A stretch of DNA of 64,000 nt, taken from assembly GCF_000149955.1 (NCBI RefSeq), contig NC_030991.1, positions 1,123,633-1,187,632 of the forward strand. The letters run 5' to 3'. Of this stretch, positions 22,133 to 32,487 are shown piece after piece. The translations under genes were made by a program, and so were the position numbers. The DNA is from Fusarium oxysporum f. sp. lycopersici 4287. Lineage: Eukaryota; Ascomycota; Sordariomycetes; Hypocreales; Nectriaceae. The first letter of the stretch is position 1; every line of letters begins with the position of its first letter. The notes under the pieces were generated by a model that worked only from the letters and a program-made list of their open reading frames with translations, was not told the origin of the DNA and did no database searches.

Positions 22133-25100
22133 CTAATAACGAGGGCATATCTTTCCAAAGAACGAGCTGTCCTTGGAAAGGTCGACGAATTTGGTGAAAT
22201 CTCTCCCTGTTGCTAGATTTATTGCTGCATTCGGTGATGGGGTCAGCCTCACCCGATGACGCGGTGGTACTTTTCTGCAGTAGAAGATGTGATCCGGTGC
22301 CTTGCGTCGGCCGCATGAGCAGACCAGGCGTGCGTCGTTGTGGTTGAACCTCTCGTGATACACGGCGAAGTCCCCGTGGAGGGACCTCGCTGCCAACAAG
22401 TGGTGAAAGGCTGCGCGCGGGAGCGACAGCTCCGACGGGCAGCCTGTGGTCGCCTTGAGGTTGAGTCTCTTGTACTGCTCGGGAGCGGACGTGGACCACC
22501 ATGCCTCGAATGCTTCTTTCAGTTTCTGTCTTGCGATTCTTCGTAGGTGAGCCAGCGTCGGTTGAGCATCTTTGGGCTCGGGCAGTGCTGATGCTGCTTT
22601 TGCCAGTATGTCGGCCTGTTCGTTGCCGGGGATATCGGAGTGTCCTGGCACCCAAAGCACCTGGACGGCTCCATGCGATGTTGCCAGAGCCTGGAACTCG
22701 AGGAAGACGTGTTGAGAGGAGTCAGAGGGTGTACCTCGCAGGCACGTGGCGGCCGCGAGGTTATCCAGGGCAGATGAAGATGTTCTGTGCTCATCTCGCA
22801 GGTTTAGGGCAGCCTTCAGGCCCTCCAATGCCCCGGTAGCTTCAGCGTCGAAGACCTCAGCAGGTCCAAGGCGACCCGATCCGTCAAAGGTTGGGACATT
22901 GTTCTGGTGAATGGTAAAGCCGTAGCTGGCCACCCCTTTTGAGGACAGAGAGCCATCGGAGTATACAACCAAGGTGAGCGGGTCGAGAGACTCGACCCAG
23001 CGGATAAAGGCGTCGGCTGATTTCTCCTTTGATGCCATCTGGAGTGGAGGCATCTGTTCTTGATGGAAGCATCGTTGAATAAGCTTTGGTCGTGTGCAGG
23101 ATGCCAAGAGTTCGTCTGTGCGTCGAAGACGTGTCCTGAAGACACTTTCTGTCTGTATTTGATATCTTCGCTTGATGAGGTCATGGTAAGTAGGTTGGTG
23201 AGGCCGGCGTGGCGGGCGCGTTCGGCCCGCCAGAGGGTGAGCTTCATCCAATGATTTGAGTCGCGCGGAGAATCTAAGTCGCCTTGCTTCGAGCAGTTGA
23301 TCGACTGGTGGTATACCGCTTTCTCTATGTAGGATGGCGGTGGGTGTCGTCTTCCAGACAGGTAGTATGGCTCTCATTGCCTGGTTCATGGCTTTGGCCA
23401 TTATTTGTACGAGGTGCTGATTACTGGATGGTAGGTCCTTTGTGGGCTGGTTCCACCGCGCCCTGGTCTTGCCCGGGTACCACGCCTCTGAGCCGTGAAG
23501 CAGCACCGGTTCGACACATGCTCTGACGGCACTTCGCACAGCGCTCGGCAGAGGGCCGTGTATCGTGTTAGTGAGGCCCCGTAGATGGTAGGCCATTGCC
23601 TTCGCCTTAGCCGCCCACTTCTCGACATGGAGTCGGAACGATAATCTGCTGTCCAGCCAGATGCCAAGCCAGCGCAGAGCTGATTCGGGGTGCTTCTCTG
23701 CATCGCCGTGGCGTACCGCCGGAGCAGTACTGAGCTTGCTACGGGAGAAGTGCATGACTTCGGTCTTCGTGTCAAAGGAAACGCCGTTCGCTGCGCCCCA
23801 TCGCACCATCTCGGCGATGGAGCTAGATGCCATAGCAGTGGTCTCATCTACTGTGTCCCCTATGGATAGGATAGCCGTGTCATCTGCATAGCCGAAACGA
23901 CCTCGTGGGTTGCCCAGTCGGTAAATTGGCTCAGTGTAGAGCAGAAAGAGTATCGGCGATACTGGCGACCCCTGAGGGAGGCCGCACTGGAGGGGAGAAG
24001 AGGGCGTGACGGTGTCCTGGTACCTGACACGCGCAGACCGGCCGCTCATGAAGGAGCCAGCCCAGCGAGCCAAATGGTCAGGCCAGCCCTGTTCGCGGAG
24101 ACGCAGCACAAGCCTATTGCACATGACGGTGTCGAAGGCACCCTGAACATCCATTGTGACCAGAGTCGCCACTTTCTTGCGTGCAAACGCTTCTTCGATG
24201 TCGTGTATCAGGACAGTCACCAGGTCTGTCGCAGACCTCTTGGGGAGCGCTCCAGCTTGCTGTGAGTGAAGGACGCTGTAGTGCACAGCTGCCCAGGCTA
24301 GGCGGCGTGCGATCAGCCGCTCGAGTCCCTTGCCGAGGCAGGAGAGCAGTGAGATGGGTCGCCATGCTCGCGGCTCTGTGAGGTCTCTTCGCCCTGGTTT
24401 CGCGATCATGACCACCTCCGCCTCCTTGAATGGTTTTGGATGGTGGCCTGTGGTAAGGCATCTTTCGAATAGACGGCGGACGTGTGTCCCGATGATGTGC
24501 CATACTGCTTCGAGAAGTTTGACTGTGATGTTGTCCGATCCCGGGGATGTGTTGCCTTTGCTGAGGGTTGCGTACTGCACCTCTTCCATGGAGATCTCCG
24601 AAGGGAACGGTATCGGTCTACGAGGAGTGACAGGCATCCAAGGGTTTGTAATGTCGTCTTCTGCAGTCCTGCGTTCTAACGTGGCTTGTCGGAGTGCATT
24701 GCCTTTGTCCATCTGGGTCTCATAGACAACATTGTCGACTTGTAAGGGTGGAGGCTGGAAGGCTCCAGGGGATTTCAGCCACCGGACGGCTTTGAAAACA
24801 GCACTACTACTGGAGAAGCTATCGATGAGGTCTCGCCAATACTTCCGTTTTGCTCGACGGACCACACGATGAAAGTCTCTCTTGGCGGTCTGGACATCTT
24901 GGTTGAAGCCCAGCGGGTAGCTTCGTCTGACGGCTCGAAAAGCAGCCGCGGCGTCGGCGCACTCCTCCGTCCACCAGGGAGCTGGACGACCACCTTTGCG
25001 TGCAGGCCGACCAGCTGCCTTGACTGCTGATGTTAGTAGATTTACAAGTGAGGACGCAAGCTCGTCGAGCTCCTTAGGAGTCGAATCTGTTACGGGGATT

Positions 25101-25879
25101 TCTGTGGCTCCCAGCTCTACGATCTCGACGAATCGTTTGACTTCATCTTCCGTCGTCACTCGAATCTTGGCCGACTGTGTCGGAGTCGATCTGATTTCAG
25201 GGAAGGTCAAGCTAAGTGTGAAATGGTCGGAGCTAGTGGCGAGGTGGTCCTCGACGGTAGCCTCGGCCAGCGGTAGGTTAGTGAATGCAAGATCGATTGT
25301 GTTGCCGTATGGGTTTGTCGGTATGTCTAGAGTGTTGAGAAGGCTGAGTTCATGCTCTAACACCCAGTCTGCAATTTCTTGGCCGCGGTTTGTAGCCTGG
25401 CCTGTCTGCCAACTATGGTGTCTGGCATTGAAATCGCCAGCAACGAGGCAGCGCTCCGGAACAGGCCATCGCAGTAGCGTGTTCAAGGCGTCCTTCTCGT
25501 CGTTCTGGCGATAGAAGTTGACTATCGTCATGCCGTTGACCGTGATCCAGAGAATGTCGCGCATCTCAAAGGGCCGAATCTGGTCGGCCAGAAGTCTTAG
25601 GTCTCGTCGGACATATGTCATCACTCTAGGCCGGGTGTCGTTGCTGTTCCACATGTCGACTGGCGTGAACACGTCGTATGCAGGGTGTATCTTGGTCAGA
25701 CAGCGGTCTTTGGTATGAGCTGTCCACGGCTCCTGCAGGAGTACAATGTCATATCGTTCCGTGTCAGCCAGCGCCAGGGCGCAGTCGTGGGCCGGAGGGA
25801 TCTTGCCGACGTTGGCCTGGAAGACCTTGAGCAGCTTCTTGTCGTTTTTTTGTGTCTGCGAGTACCTATTCCTGGTCAT
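22133..25879 (-). CDS. LINE 2 ORF2: endonuclease-reverse transcriptase-RNase H
   Basis: 1248 residues from ATG 25879, open throughout, with the same domain order as LINE 1 ORF2: endonuclease (VAGDFNARHHSW), reverse transcriptase (GLPQGSPVSPILF, FGYADDTAILSIG), RNase H (VVYSDGSLSSKG, WVPGHSDIPGNEQAD) and a C-terminal knuckle (CSCGRRKAPDHIFYC). Two differences matter. One codon is missing in the segment GVSFDTKTEV, where LINE 1 has GVSFDPKKTEV. Compensating indels near 22770-22785 replace the residues just before the conserved LDNLAAATC of RNase H. The ORF start overlaps the end of ORF1 by 14 nt. Activity is possible, but the RNase H domain may be impaired. Confidence 0.92.
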   Translation of the reverse strand: MTRNRYSQTQKNDKKLLKVFQANVGKIPPAHDCALALADTERYDIVLLQEPWTAHTKDRCLTKIHPAYDVFTPVDMWNSNDTRPRVMTYVRRDLRLLADQIRPFEMRDILWITVNGMTIVNFYRQNDEKDALNTLLRWPVPERCLVAGDFNARHHSWQTGQATNRGQEIADWVLEHELSLLNTLDIPTNPYGNTIDLAFTNLPLAEATVEDHLATSSDHFTLSLTFPEIRSTPTQSAKIRVTTEDEVKRFVEIVELGATEIPVTDSTPKELDELASSLVNLLTSAVKAAGRPARKGGRPAPWWTEECADAAAAFRAVRRSYPLGFNQDVQTAKRDFHRVVRRAKRKYWRDLIDSFSSSSAVFKAVRWLKSPGAFQPPPLQVDNVVYETQMDKGNALRQATLERRTAEDDITNPWMPVTPRRPIPFPSEISMEEVQYATLSKGNTSPGSDNITVKLLEAVWHIIGTHVRRLFERCLTTGHHPKPFKEAEVVMIAKPGRRDLTEPRAWRPISLLSCLGKGLERLIARRLAWAAVHYSVLHSQQAGALPKRSATDLVTVLIHDIEEAFARKKVATLVTMDVQGAFDTVMCNRLVLRLREQGWPDHLARWAGSFMSGRSARVRYQDTVTPSSPLQCGLPQGSPVSPILFLLYTEPIYRLGNPRGRFGYADDTAILSIGDTVDETTAMASSSIAEMVRWGAANGVSFDTKTEVMHFSRSKLSTAPAVRHGDAEKHPESALRWLGIWLDSRLSFRLHVEKWAAKAKAMAYHLRGLTNTIHGPLPSAVRSAVRACVEPVLLHGSEAWYPGKTRARWNQPTKDLPSSNQHLVQIMAKAMNQAMRAILPVWKTTPTAILHRESGIPPVDQLLEARRLRFSARLKSLDEAHPLAGRTRPPRRPHQPTYHDLIKRRYQIQTESVFRTRLRRTDELLASCTRPKLIQRCFHQEQMPPLQMASKEKSADAFIRWVESLDPLTLVVYSDGSLSSKGVASYGFTIHQNNVPTFDGSGRLGPAEVFDAEATGALEGLKAALNLRDEHRTSSSALDNLAAATCLRGTPSDSSQHVFLEFQALATSHGAVQVLWVPGHSDIPGNEQADILAKAASALPEPKDAQPTLAHLRRIARQKLKEAFEAWWSTSAPEQYKRLNLKATTGCPSELSLPRAAFHHLLAARSLHGDFAVYHERFNHNDARLVCSCGRRKAPDHIFYCRKVPPRHRVRLTPSPNAAINLATGRDFTKFVDLSKDSSFFGKICPRY

Positions 25880-27518
25880 GAGATCGGTTGATGAGTACTA
25901 TTCGACGCTTACGCGGTGAGCCTGGCCTGGGATGTTCAGGCTCCTCCTCTGCCTCATAGCCCGTGCTAGGGGCGGTAGCCACCATGATGCACGAGGGTGC
26001 CCCTGACGCAGCCGGACTCGGGGTGCGAGCGTTCGACTGTTGATATAATGCGATATCATCCCTTGGCAACTCAGTTGTGCTTTGTTGGATTTCCGTAAGC
26101 GACTCTGGCTGTGGATTTAAGTGCCGTTGTCGGTATGTCTCCGCGCCCACCATCCGGATATGCTCTCGTTGTTCTTTAGTAAGTCGGCGAAGGATGCCGC
26201 GTACTCTCTTCGGCCGTGCTGGGCACTTACGAAGGCTGGCCTCGTGGGGGCCTAAGCAGTTGACGCACTGTTCCCATGCAGCGCAGTCGTCTACAATGTG
26301 GCCAGTCTTGCCACAACGATGGCAGACTGGCTGTCTATGGCAGTTGCGGGCAAAGCGGTAGCCCCAGCACGTTTCGCACTGTTTGGGTACGTCGGTTTTA
26401 TCTATGAGTCTGGCCGCCCGGCTGCCGAAGAGGGACCAGAACCTCTTCTTGGTGGGCTTCAGGAAGGACACGAGTAGAGTCTTTGTCAGGGGGTTATCCG
26501 AGAATTGTCTACCAGTACGTATATCAACGGGCTTGAGCCCTGTCTGGATTTCTATCTCATCGCTGACAACGCTGTCACTGTCCACCTCATTGCCGCGGAA
26601 GTCAGTCAATCTTCTGGGAAAGTCCGAGACCACATAAGTGTGCCATTCCTTGTTCGTTTCTACTGCCGTCGCTCCCAGTTCAGCCGCCCACTCGGCCTGC
26701 TTCTCCACGAGAAAATCGCGTGTTTCAGAGTCGGCAGTCAGGATGGCCCACCCTGATCTGACCTGGAATACTTGTCGAATCTTGTCCGAGACGGTGCCGA
26801 GTTTTTCTTGGATCAGAGTCCGGATCGCATAGCTACTGTGGTCCCTGGCCGGAGCTCCGGCTTCTAGACGGACGAAGACGCGAAGGTTTTGTCGGGGTGG
26901 GGCGATGGCCGTTTGTTGCCCTTGGCGATGAGGTGGGTCCGATTGCCGATGCTGTTGTTGATGATGTTGTTGAGTTGGGCAGGACTGGGCAGCGGGAAGC
27001 GAGGCAGCAGCGATGCTGCTGTAAGTAGGCCTGGTAGTCGCGGGTCCGGTGCTGGAGAGCTCTCGTCTCCAGATGCCCAGGAAGCTGTCGGCAAATTGCT
27101 GAGCGAAACGTCGTTACGGTTCCGTGGTGAATTGTTGAGCAGCTTCCTCAAACTTGGCGCAGAAGGCTTGGAAGACCATCAGCTTGGCGTTGTACTCTTC
27201 CACTTGCTCACGTGCGAGCTCGTTGGCTGATTCGATGATAGAGACTGGCTGGTGTCCAAAGATCAATGGAGGGTTGGTACGCTCAGCTCCTTCCGTAGCT
27301 GTAGCAAAAGTGGCTGCGTTGAGTGGTGAGGACGGTGTCTGAGCCGTCCGCTCGGGTCCAGGTGAAACACCAATGGGGCTGTTTACGACCGCGGGGCTGT
27401 TTCGCAAGAGGATTGCACGGGCTCCTCGGTTCAGATTAGCGGGAGTGTGGATCCCCAGATCGAAGGGGTCCGCGGCTTGCGGCTGCGCAAAGCGCAGATT
27501 GAGGCGTTTGTTGTGCAC
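25866..27518 (-). pseudogene. LINE 2 ORF1 (gag-like), one in-frame stop
   Basis: A single frame carries the whole ORF1 except for one TAA at 27114-27116. LINE 1 has CAA there (GPQRRF), so the change is CAA to TAA, a CpA-to-TpA transition as made by RIP. CCHC knuckles are intact (CETCWGYRFARNCH, CHRCGKTGHIVDDC, CVNCLGPHEASLRKC). Compared with LINE 1, the ATG-containing segment MASFSTSPP is deleted, so the first codon of the frame is a GTG at 27518 and the true start is unclear. The ORF ends SHDQE with a 14-nt overlap with ORF2. Confidence 0.83.
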
Positions 27519-27597
27519 TTGTTAAGGATTTAGGTGTAGACAAGGCCACTTTTTTAACACTTGTATGCCAAGAAAGTGTGATGACAAAGGAAGGTGT

Positions 27598-27609
27598 CAA
27601 CAGCTTGAA
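27598..27609. repeat. Target-site duplication of LINE 2, right copy
   Basis: CAACAGCTTGAA, an exact copy of 21593-21604. It is followed by 21 bases of the interrupted hAT frame (GWATKWL) before the next hAT begins at 27631. Confidence 0.92.
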
Positions 27610-27630
27610 GGATGGGCAACAAAGTGGCTC

Positions 27631-30504
27631 CAGGGTGGGGAATCTATCTACCAATATAGACGAAATGTAGATGTAGATAGATGTAGATCTACATCTAACT
27701 ATCTACCAAGGAGCCATGTGGGTCATCTATCTATCTATCTTACCGTCGGATATGTAGGCGAAATGTAGATAGACGCCGAGATGAAGACGGAAAGTAGAGG
27801 GACTTTATTTTAGTGCGCAATTCCCTTCCAAAGCAAGGTACCGGTACCCTCACCTTACTACCTACCAACACCCCCTGTCAGATCATTTCCCTTCCACCTT
27901 TTCCTCAAGCTCATCGCAAATTTTGGTCAATCTCTTGATACAGCTCCCCCTTTTCAAATGTCAAGTGGCATACCATACAGTCGACTCGCAGTATAGAGCA
28001 TCTGCCACAATGCCAACTCCAAGCGACTTGTCCAGTCAATCGGTAACTGATGCAAATAATTGCTCAGAGTTATCCAGTCAGCCAGATCTACCAAAACTAG
28101 ATTCATCGTCGTCCCTCAGCACCTCAATTGCCGTCAAAGACTGGAGTACAGTTTCTCAAACCGTCCGTTGCCATTGGAATCTCTCAACTCGAACTGGACA
28201 AGCCACTGGATGGTTTTGGGCTCATGGTTACAATGTTCAAGCCAAAACTGTCACCACCGAACGGGGCCCATCCAGTTGGCTTTGCTGCCATTGCACCCAA
28301 CAGAAAGTCCACAAACCAAAAGCCTATGTCGCGTCGAATACCCGGAACATTGAAAATCACCTCAGCAAAGCACACAGTGTCTTCCATCCAGATCCATCAA
28401 AAGCAAAGCGCTACGTATCGGAGAGACCTTTAAATCAATGCAATCTCCATGAATTTGCCTCCAGGAAGCGGAAAAGGGATGACCATCACGACGAGCTGGT
28501 TGCTCGATTTGACAAAGCAACATTCCAGCGCCTGCTCGTTCGGTGGATTACGGACGCAAACCTGTCTTTTCGCCTCTCAGAGCACGTGGGGCTCCATGAA
28601 CTCTTTGACTATCTCAATCCGTTGGTCCGTGAGACTTCAGCAAACCTTACTCACAAAACAATTCGGGCCAAGGTTATTCATGAGTTCAACACTTACAAAG
28701 CCCACGTTACTGATACTTTGCTACGGAGCCCTAGCAAGGTCCACATTGCATTCGATGGCTGGACCTCTCGGAACAGGCATTCTTTCTTTTCCATCAATGC
28801 TTTCTTTCTCGACGACGAAAATTTCCAGCCTCGAAAAATCCTGCTAGGCCTCCCAAACGTCGCCATGGCCCACACCGGGGAAGATATCTGCGCAGCGGTC
28901 ACGGCGGTACTGGAAGAATTCGAGCTTGTACAACACAATAAACTTGGATATTTTGTTCTTGACAATGCTTCAAACAACGATAAGGCTGTGGAGGAATTAG
29001 GGCGCAAGTTCGAGTGGCATGAGCCTGCAGCCAGGAGGATTCGCTGCTTTGGACATGTCCTTCACCTTGTCGCTACGGCTATGCTTTTCGTCCACGATAC
29101 CCAAGCTCTCGAAGACCTTGATCCGGATGACTTCGACGAGTGGACAAAGAGAGGGCCGGTTGGAAAATTACACAACCTTGTCGTCTGGATCAATCGATCG
29201 AACAAGGCAACAGTCATCCTGCGCAGACTACAAGACGATGACCCTGACAAGAACTACCCCGGCACGCTTGATGTCGTTCTTGACAACTGCACACGCTGGC
29301 TATCGCAATATTATATGATTGAACGTACAATTAAGCTCCGTCGCTACCTTGAAGAACTTGTGGATATCACTATCCAAACGAACAGGAAGTTGGCCCGATC
29401 TCGATCTAAAGTCGAAAAATCGCGAAGTTCGCTTCCTTCATGTCTTGAGGAAGACAATCTCCTTACTGATGCAGATTGGGAAGCTCTGAATTGGTTCAGT
29501 AACATTCTCGCCATGTTCAATTCTTGCCTTTTGAGGCTTGAAGGTGACTGTCAAGTTCGGCTTCGAAAAGGAGATGCGGAAGCACAGTACGGTATGGTTT
29601 GGCAGGTCGCCATTGCATACGAGTTCCTCTTATCAACATTAGAGAGGGCCAAGACAGAGTCAGCGGATCGGCCAGAGTCCAGCTATCTTTCTGCCTGTAT
29701 CAACTCTGCGTGGGTCAAACTTAATAAATATTACACCAAGCTCGATGAAACACCGATTTATTACGCAGCTACTGTCCTTCCTACTGGAATACAATGGGCG
29801 TTCTTGACAAGGGCGTACAGCGGAAGGGAGGGTTGGATTGACAAGGCTCGATATCTCATCCAAACGCTTTGGGAGGAAGAGTATAGGGATCTTCCCGCCC
29901 AGTGGGAGATCGCTGACAGCAATCTTCCTGTAGCCGTGAGGGCACGGGAGTACAATCCCTTTGACTCATTCCAAGACGAGCTTATGTCGTATCCGAACTC
30001 CGAAGAAGAATCGGTCGCCGATGAGTTCGAAAGGTGGCAATCTACAAAGCAGGACACATTTTCAAAGCACGATAATCCGCTCGAATACTGGTCTGCCAAG
30101 CGGTTTGAGGATCCTCGTGTAGCGAAAATGGCGATTGACGTCTTATCAGTCCCTGCAATGGCTGCCGAATGTGAGAGAGCATTTTCCTCCGCTGGTAATA
30201 TGGTCTCTCCTCAGCGGGCTCGTTTGGACGCGAGCACAATTGAAGTTACCCAAACGGTTAGGTCATGGCTAAAGGCAGGACTTCTAGAAGGATATGACGG
30301 GCTGCTGAAGGAGACGAGTGGCGAAGTGGCCGGGGTAGTTACTTAGTGGCTAGTGCATATCATATTTAGAGTGGTAGATAGAAGCATCTATCTATATCTA
30401 CATGTAGCCTACCTCTACCTATCTACATTCCGTTTTATGACTAGGCATCTACATCTATCTACCTTCGGTGTCGGTAGATAGATGTAGATAGATTCCCCAC
30501 CCTG
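27631..30504 (+). mobile_element. hAT transposon with intact ORF
   Basis: 2874 bp. Ends are CAGGGTGGGGAATCTATCTA at 27631 and its reverse complement ending at 30504, so the terminal repeats match over at least 20 bp. Both subterminal regions (27640-27780 and 30370-30495) are packed with GTAGATAGAT/ATCTATCTAC units, the likely transposase binding sites. It lies in the last codons of the older hAT. No 8-bp target duplication is visible (left flank AGTGGCTC, right flank CTTGCTTT). Confidence 0.9.
28010..30346 (+). CDS. hAT transposase (778 aa)
   Basis: Complete frame from ATG 28010 (MPTPSDLSSQ); the open frame extends upstream without an ATG. The N-terminus has a BED-type finger (WLCCHCTQQK...HLSKAH). 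The central RNase H-like core includes HIAFDGWTSRNRH, GYFVLDNASNND and RIRCFGHVLHLVATAMLF, the last two being hallmarks of hAT transposases. The C-terminal dimerisation domain reads NPLEYWSAKRFEDPRVAKMA then PAMAAECERAFSSAGNMVSP. No stops or frameshifts are seen, so this copy may be autonomous. It is a paralog of the broken hAT at 19.7-21.6 kb and can be used to locate that copy's lesions. Confidence 0.92.
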   Translation: MPTPSDLSSQSVTDANNCSELSSQPDLPKLDSSSSLSTSIAVKDWSTVSQTVRCHWNLSTRTGQATGWFWAHGYNVQAKTVTTERGPSSWLCCHCTQQKVHKPKAYVASNTRNIENHLSKAHSVFHPDPSKAKRYVSERPLNQCNLHEFASRKRKRDDHHDELVARFDKATFQRLLVRWITDANLSFRLSEHVGLHELFDYLNPLVRETSANLTHKTIRAKVIHEFNTYKAHVTDTLLRSPSKVHIAFDGWTSRNRHSFFSINAFFLDDENFQPRKILLGLPNVAMAHTGEDICAAVTAVLEEFELVQHNKLGYFVLDNASNNDKAVEELGRKFEWHEPAARRIRCFGHVLHLVATAMLFVHDTQALEDLDPDDFDEWTKRGPVGKLHNLVVWINRSNKATVILRRLQDDDPDKNYPGTLDVVLDNCTRWLSQYYMIERTIKLRRYLEELVDITIQTNRKLARSRSKVEKSRSSLPSCLEEDNLLTDADWEALNWFSNILAMFNSCLLRLEGDCQVRLRKGDAEAQYGMVWQVAIAYEFLLSTLERAKTESADRPESSYLSACINSAWVKLNKYYTKLDETPIYYAATVLPTGIQWAFLTRAYSGREGWIDKARYLIQTLWEEEYRDLPAQWEIADSNLPVAVRAREYNPFDSFQDELMSYPNSEEESVADEFERWQSTKQDTFSKHDNPLEYWSAKRFEDPRVAKMAIDVLSVPAMAAECERAFSSAGNMVSPQRARLDASTIEVTQTVRSWLKAGLLEGYDGLLKETSGEVAGVVT

Positions 30505-31716
30505 CTTGCTTTTAGTTGCAAGCCAGCATAGATGGTAACCGGGTCTGAGCCTCACTATCTATGACATCTTTTCTGGTAACATGAGAAACGTGATGGAGGA
30601 GACTTACGAAGAGGGGGAGGGAGTTTGTTGAGTGGTAGAAAGGTTGTGAGTAGTAGCAGAGGTTGTATTTAAGCCAAAGAAAACAAAAAAAAAGAAAGGA
30701 GGAACGAAAGGCGGCAGAAGCAATAAATCAAACCAGCTCACGCAGTTTTCTCACCTATGATGAGCTCTAAATCTTTCTCTTTACTAGGTAACTTAAGATC
30801 GGGCCATTGGTTGTTTTTATTTGTAGATACATACATCATAGTTTCTTATAACTCAAATCCCTCCCCGTCCGTCTTGCGTTGTTGAAACAGAGTTTCATTT
30901 CCTACGTTATTCTACTATTGGATTCCCACTTTTGGTAACTGCCCCAGCGTTCATCAAATCGTTGAGAGACTTTCCGTTTGCGGCATAAAATCTCCTCAGA
31001 CCCCCTTGTAGCAAGAGTAGCCGTACGATGCATCCGGAGAGGCCATACCCAGTGAGGTAGAACTCACACCTACAGACCTCCGTCAAGGTTGGTCATGCCA
31101 ACTATCTGATACAAGGTGCTTTATTCTCCATTTAATCACCATTGTATCTGCCATTGCCATGCAACTCTCTTGCAGCCAGTGCTCGCAGTTTGGAAAATTA
31201 TATATCCGGAAGGCTTTGAAGGGCCTGGGGTATTCCCTCGATCGAAGTGAGACAGCCCTAGACGGATTATAGCAAGTCTTGCCTCTGCCATTACCCGAAA
31301 CAATAGCACCCGTACTGGTTTTCAGTTTAAACAGAGACCTTCGGCCGACTACAATATTAATATAAGATCGTTGCCTGTGAAGTTTGTGGTTCAGACCTTT
31401 ACTCGGCGACCGGAGGTTGAGGAAACAAGAGATGGCCGGGTATTCCAGGTCATGGTATTGTAATGCTTTGCCTCAAGTATCCTTGACCATTCATACTAAA
31501 TTTTTTCGTAAGACACCACTAGACATTTCATTCACATTGGAAGCCAATTTACCAGCATCAAGGTCGGCTAGCGTGTGGGCGTGGGTGCCGAGATATCAGC
31601 TTGTCTGAACTGCAATGGTTGTATCAACGACAACAAGTCATATGGCAAAAAGATAGATATTTAAACATACACTTATCCTGGTAATGCTCTCGTCCTATTC
31701 CCTTCGGGTTAAATAT
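30505..31716. other. No gene recognised
   Basis: 1.2 kb downstream of the hAT. Contains purine-rich runs around 30590-30720 and one short ORF (31384-31608) without recognisable features. Confidence 0.5.
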
Positions 31717-32487
31717 TCACAGCTCAGCTCTCCTCGGCGGCACTATGGTGGAGGGAGGATGGTCTCCCCTGTCGTTAACCCGGATTTTCTTAGACCCTGT
31801 GCTTCGCTCCCGGTTTGCTACCTGGTTTGTCATATGGACCTTGTCACACTTTCGGACTAACCACTCCAGCTTTCTTGCTTGGTCAGCCCGCACCAAGCTT
31901 CTCAAACCCGCCTCAGACAGAAACTCCTGGTCAGCGTATTCGAACCCTGGCACGACAGTTTCGGAGATCAGCAGTCCCTCGCTCTCGCCATCCTCGGCAT
32001 CAAGCAGGTAACTGGCCTGCCAGACACCTCCTTCAATAACCCATTGGAGCCGTTCGCCCATCTCAATATTGCGTCCCACGACATACGTCTCAACATGTCC
32101 GTCGGGGCTGATGAGCACATACCGGCCGCGGCCCAGATGAAGCGAATGGATAATGCGGCTGCGGATACGGTGGAAGTAACACTGTGGGCGGTTGGGTGTG
32201 AGATAGTAGTAAATGGTGGTCGAAAGTCTGCGGAACAGCGGTCCGAGGTCGGAACGAAGACCATCCGTCAGGCAGAGAGTCTCCTCGGATAGGGGTTCAG
32301 GAGGATATGGTGAGGAAACGGAGTCGACGGAAACGTCGGTTTCTTTAAAGTAGCCACCTTCAATGTGTGGTTCCAAGCCGAGGGCCTCAATGAGCGACGT
32401 CACGGAGGGGCTTTCGTCTTGTGAAGTTGGGATGACGTAAAAGTCGCTGATGCCCAGGTCGGGCATGTTGCAATGGGACTCGCTCAT
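31717..32487 (-). CDS. Cupin_5 (DUF985) family protein
   Basis: 256 residues from ATG 32487, no intron. The conserved order of the family is visible: SLIEALGLEPHIEGGYFKET, then STTIYYYLTPNRPQCYFHRI, SLHLGRGRYVLISPDG, GERLQWVIEGGVWQASYLL and TVVPGFEYADQEF. This is a single-domain jelly-roll fold related to yeast Yml079w. The reaction is unknown for the family, so none is assigned. The C-terminal ~50 residues (from about 205) are basic, unlike the domain, and probably disordered. The longer N-terminal linker between GGYFKET and the cupin core contains a low-complexity SPYPPEP stretch. It has its own promoter region; the next gene is 1.5 kb away. Confidence 0.85.
   Translation of the reverse strand: MSESHCNMPDLGISDFYVIPTSQDESPSVTSLIEALGLEPHIEGGYFKETDVSVDSVSSPYPPEPLSEETLCLTDGLRSDLGPLFRRLSTTIYYYLTPNRPQCYFHRIRSRIIHSLHLGRGRYVLISPDGHVETYVVGRNIEMGERLQWVIEGGVWQASYLLDAEDGESEGLLISETVVPGFEYADQEFLSEAGLRSLVRADQARKLEWLVRKCDKVHMTNQVANRERSTGSKKIRVNDRGDHPPSTIVPPRRAEL

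Larger units (their letters stand above)
21605..27597 (-). mobile_element. LINE 2: full-length Tad/I-type non-LTR retrotransposon
   Basis: 5993 bp in reverse orientation with an exact 12-bp target-site duplication (13 bp if an adjoining T is counted). The 5' end at 27597 begins ACACCTTCC as in LINE 1. The 3' end has the hairpin GGGGCC-GAT-GGCCCC (21637-21651) and a (CATA)n tail at 21605-21623. It inserted in the C-terminal coding part of the old hAT. LINE 1 and LINE 2 lie tail to tail about 3 kb apart and are highly similar over their whole length. Confidence 0.93.

Noticed and set aside
27623..30512. 8-bp target duplication of the 28-kb hAT
   Set aside because: The flanks AGTGGCTC and CTTGCTTT do not match.
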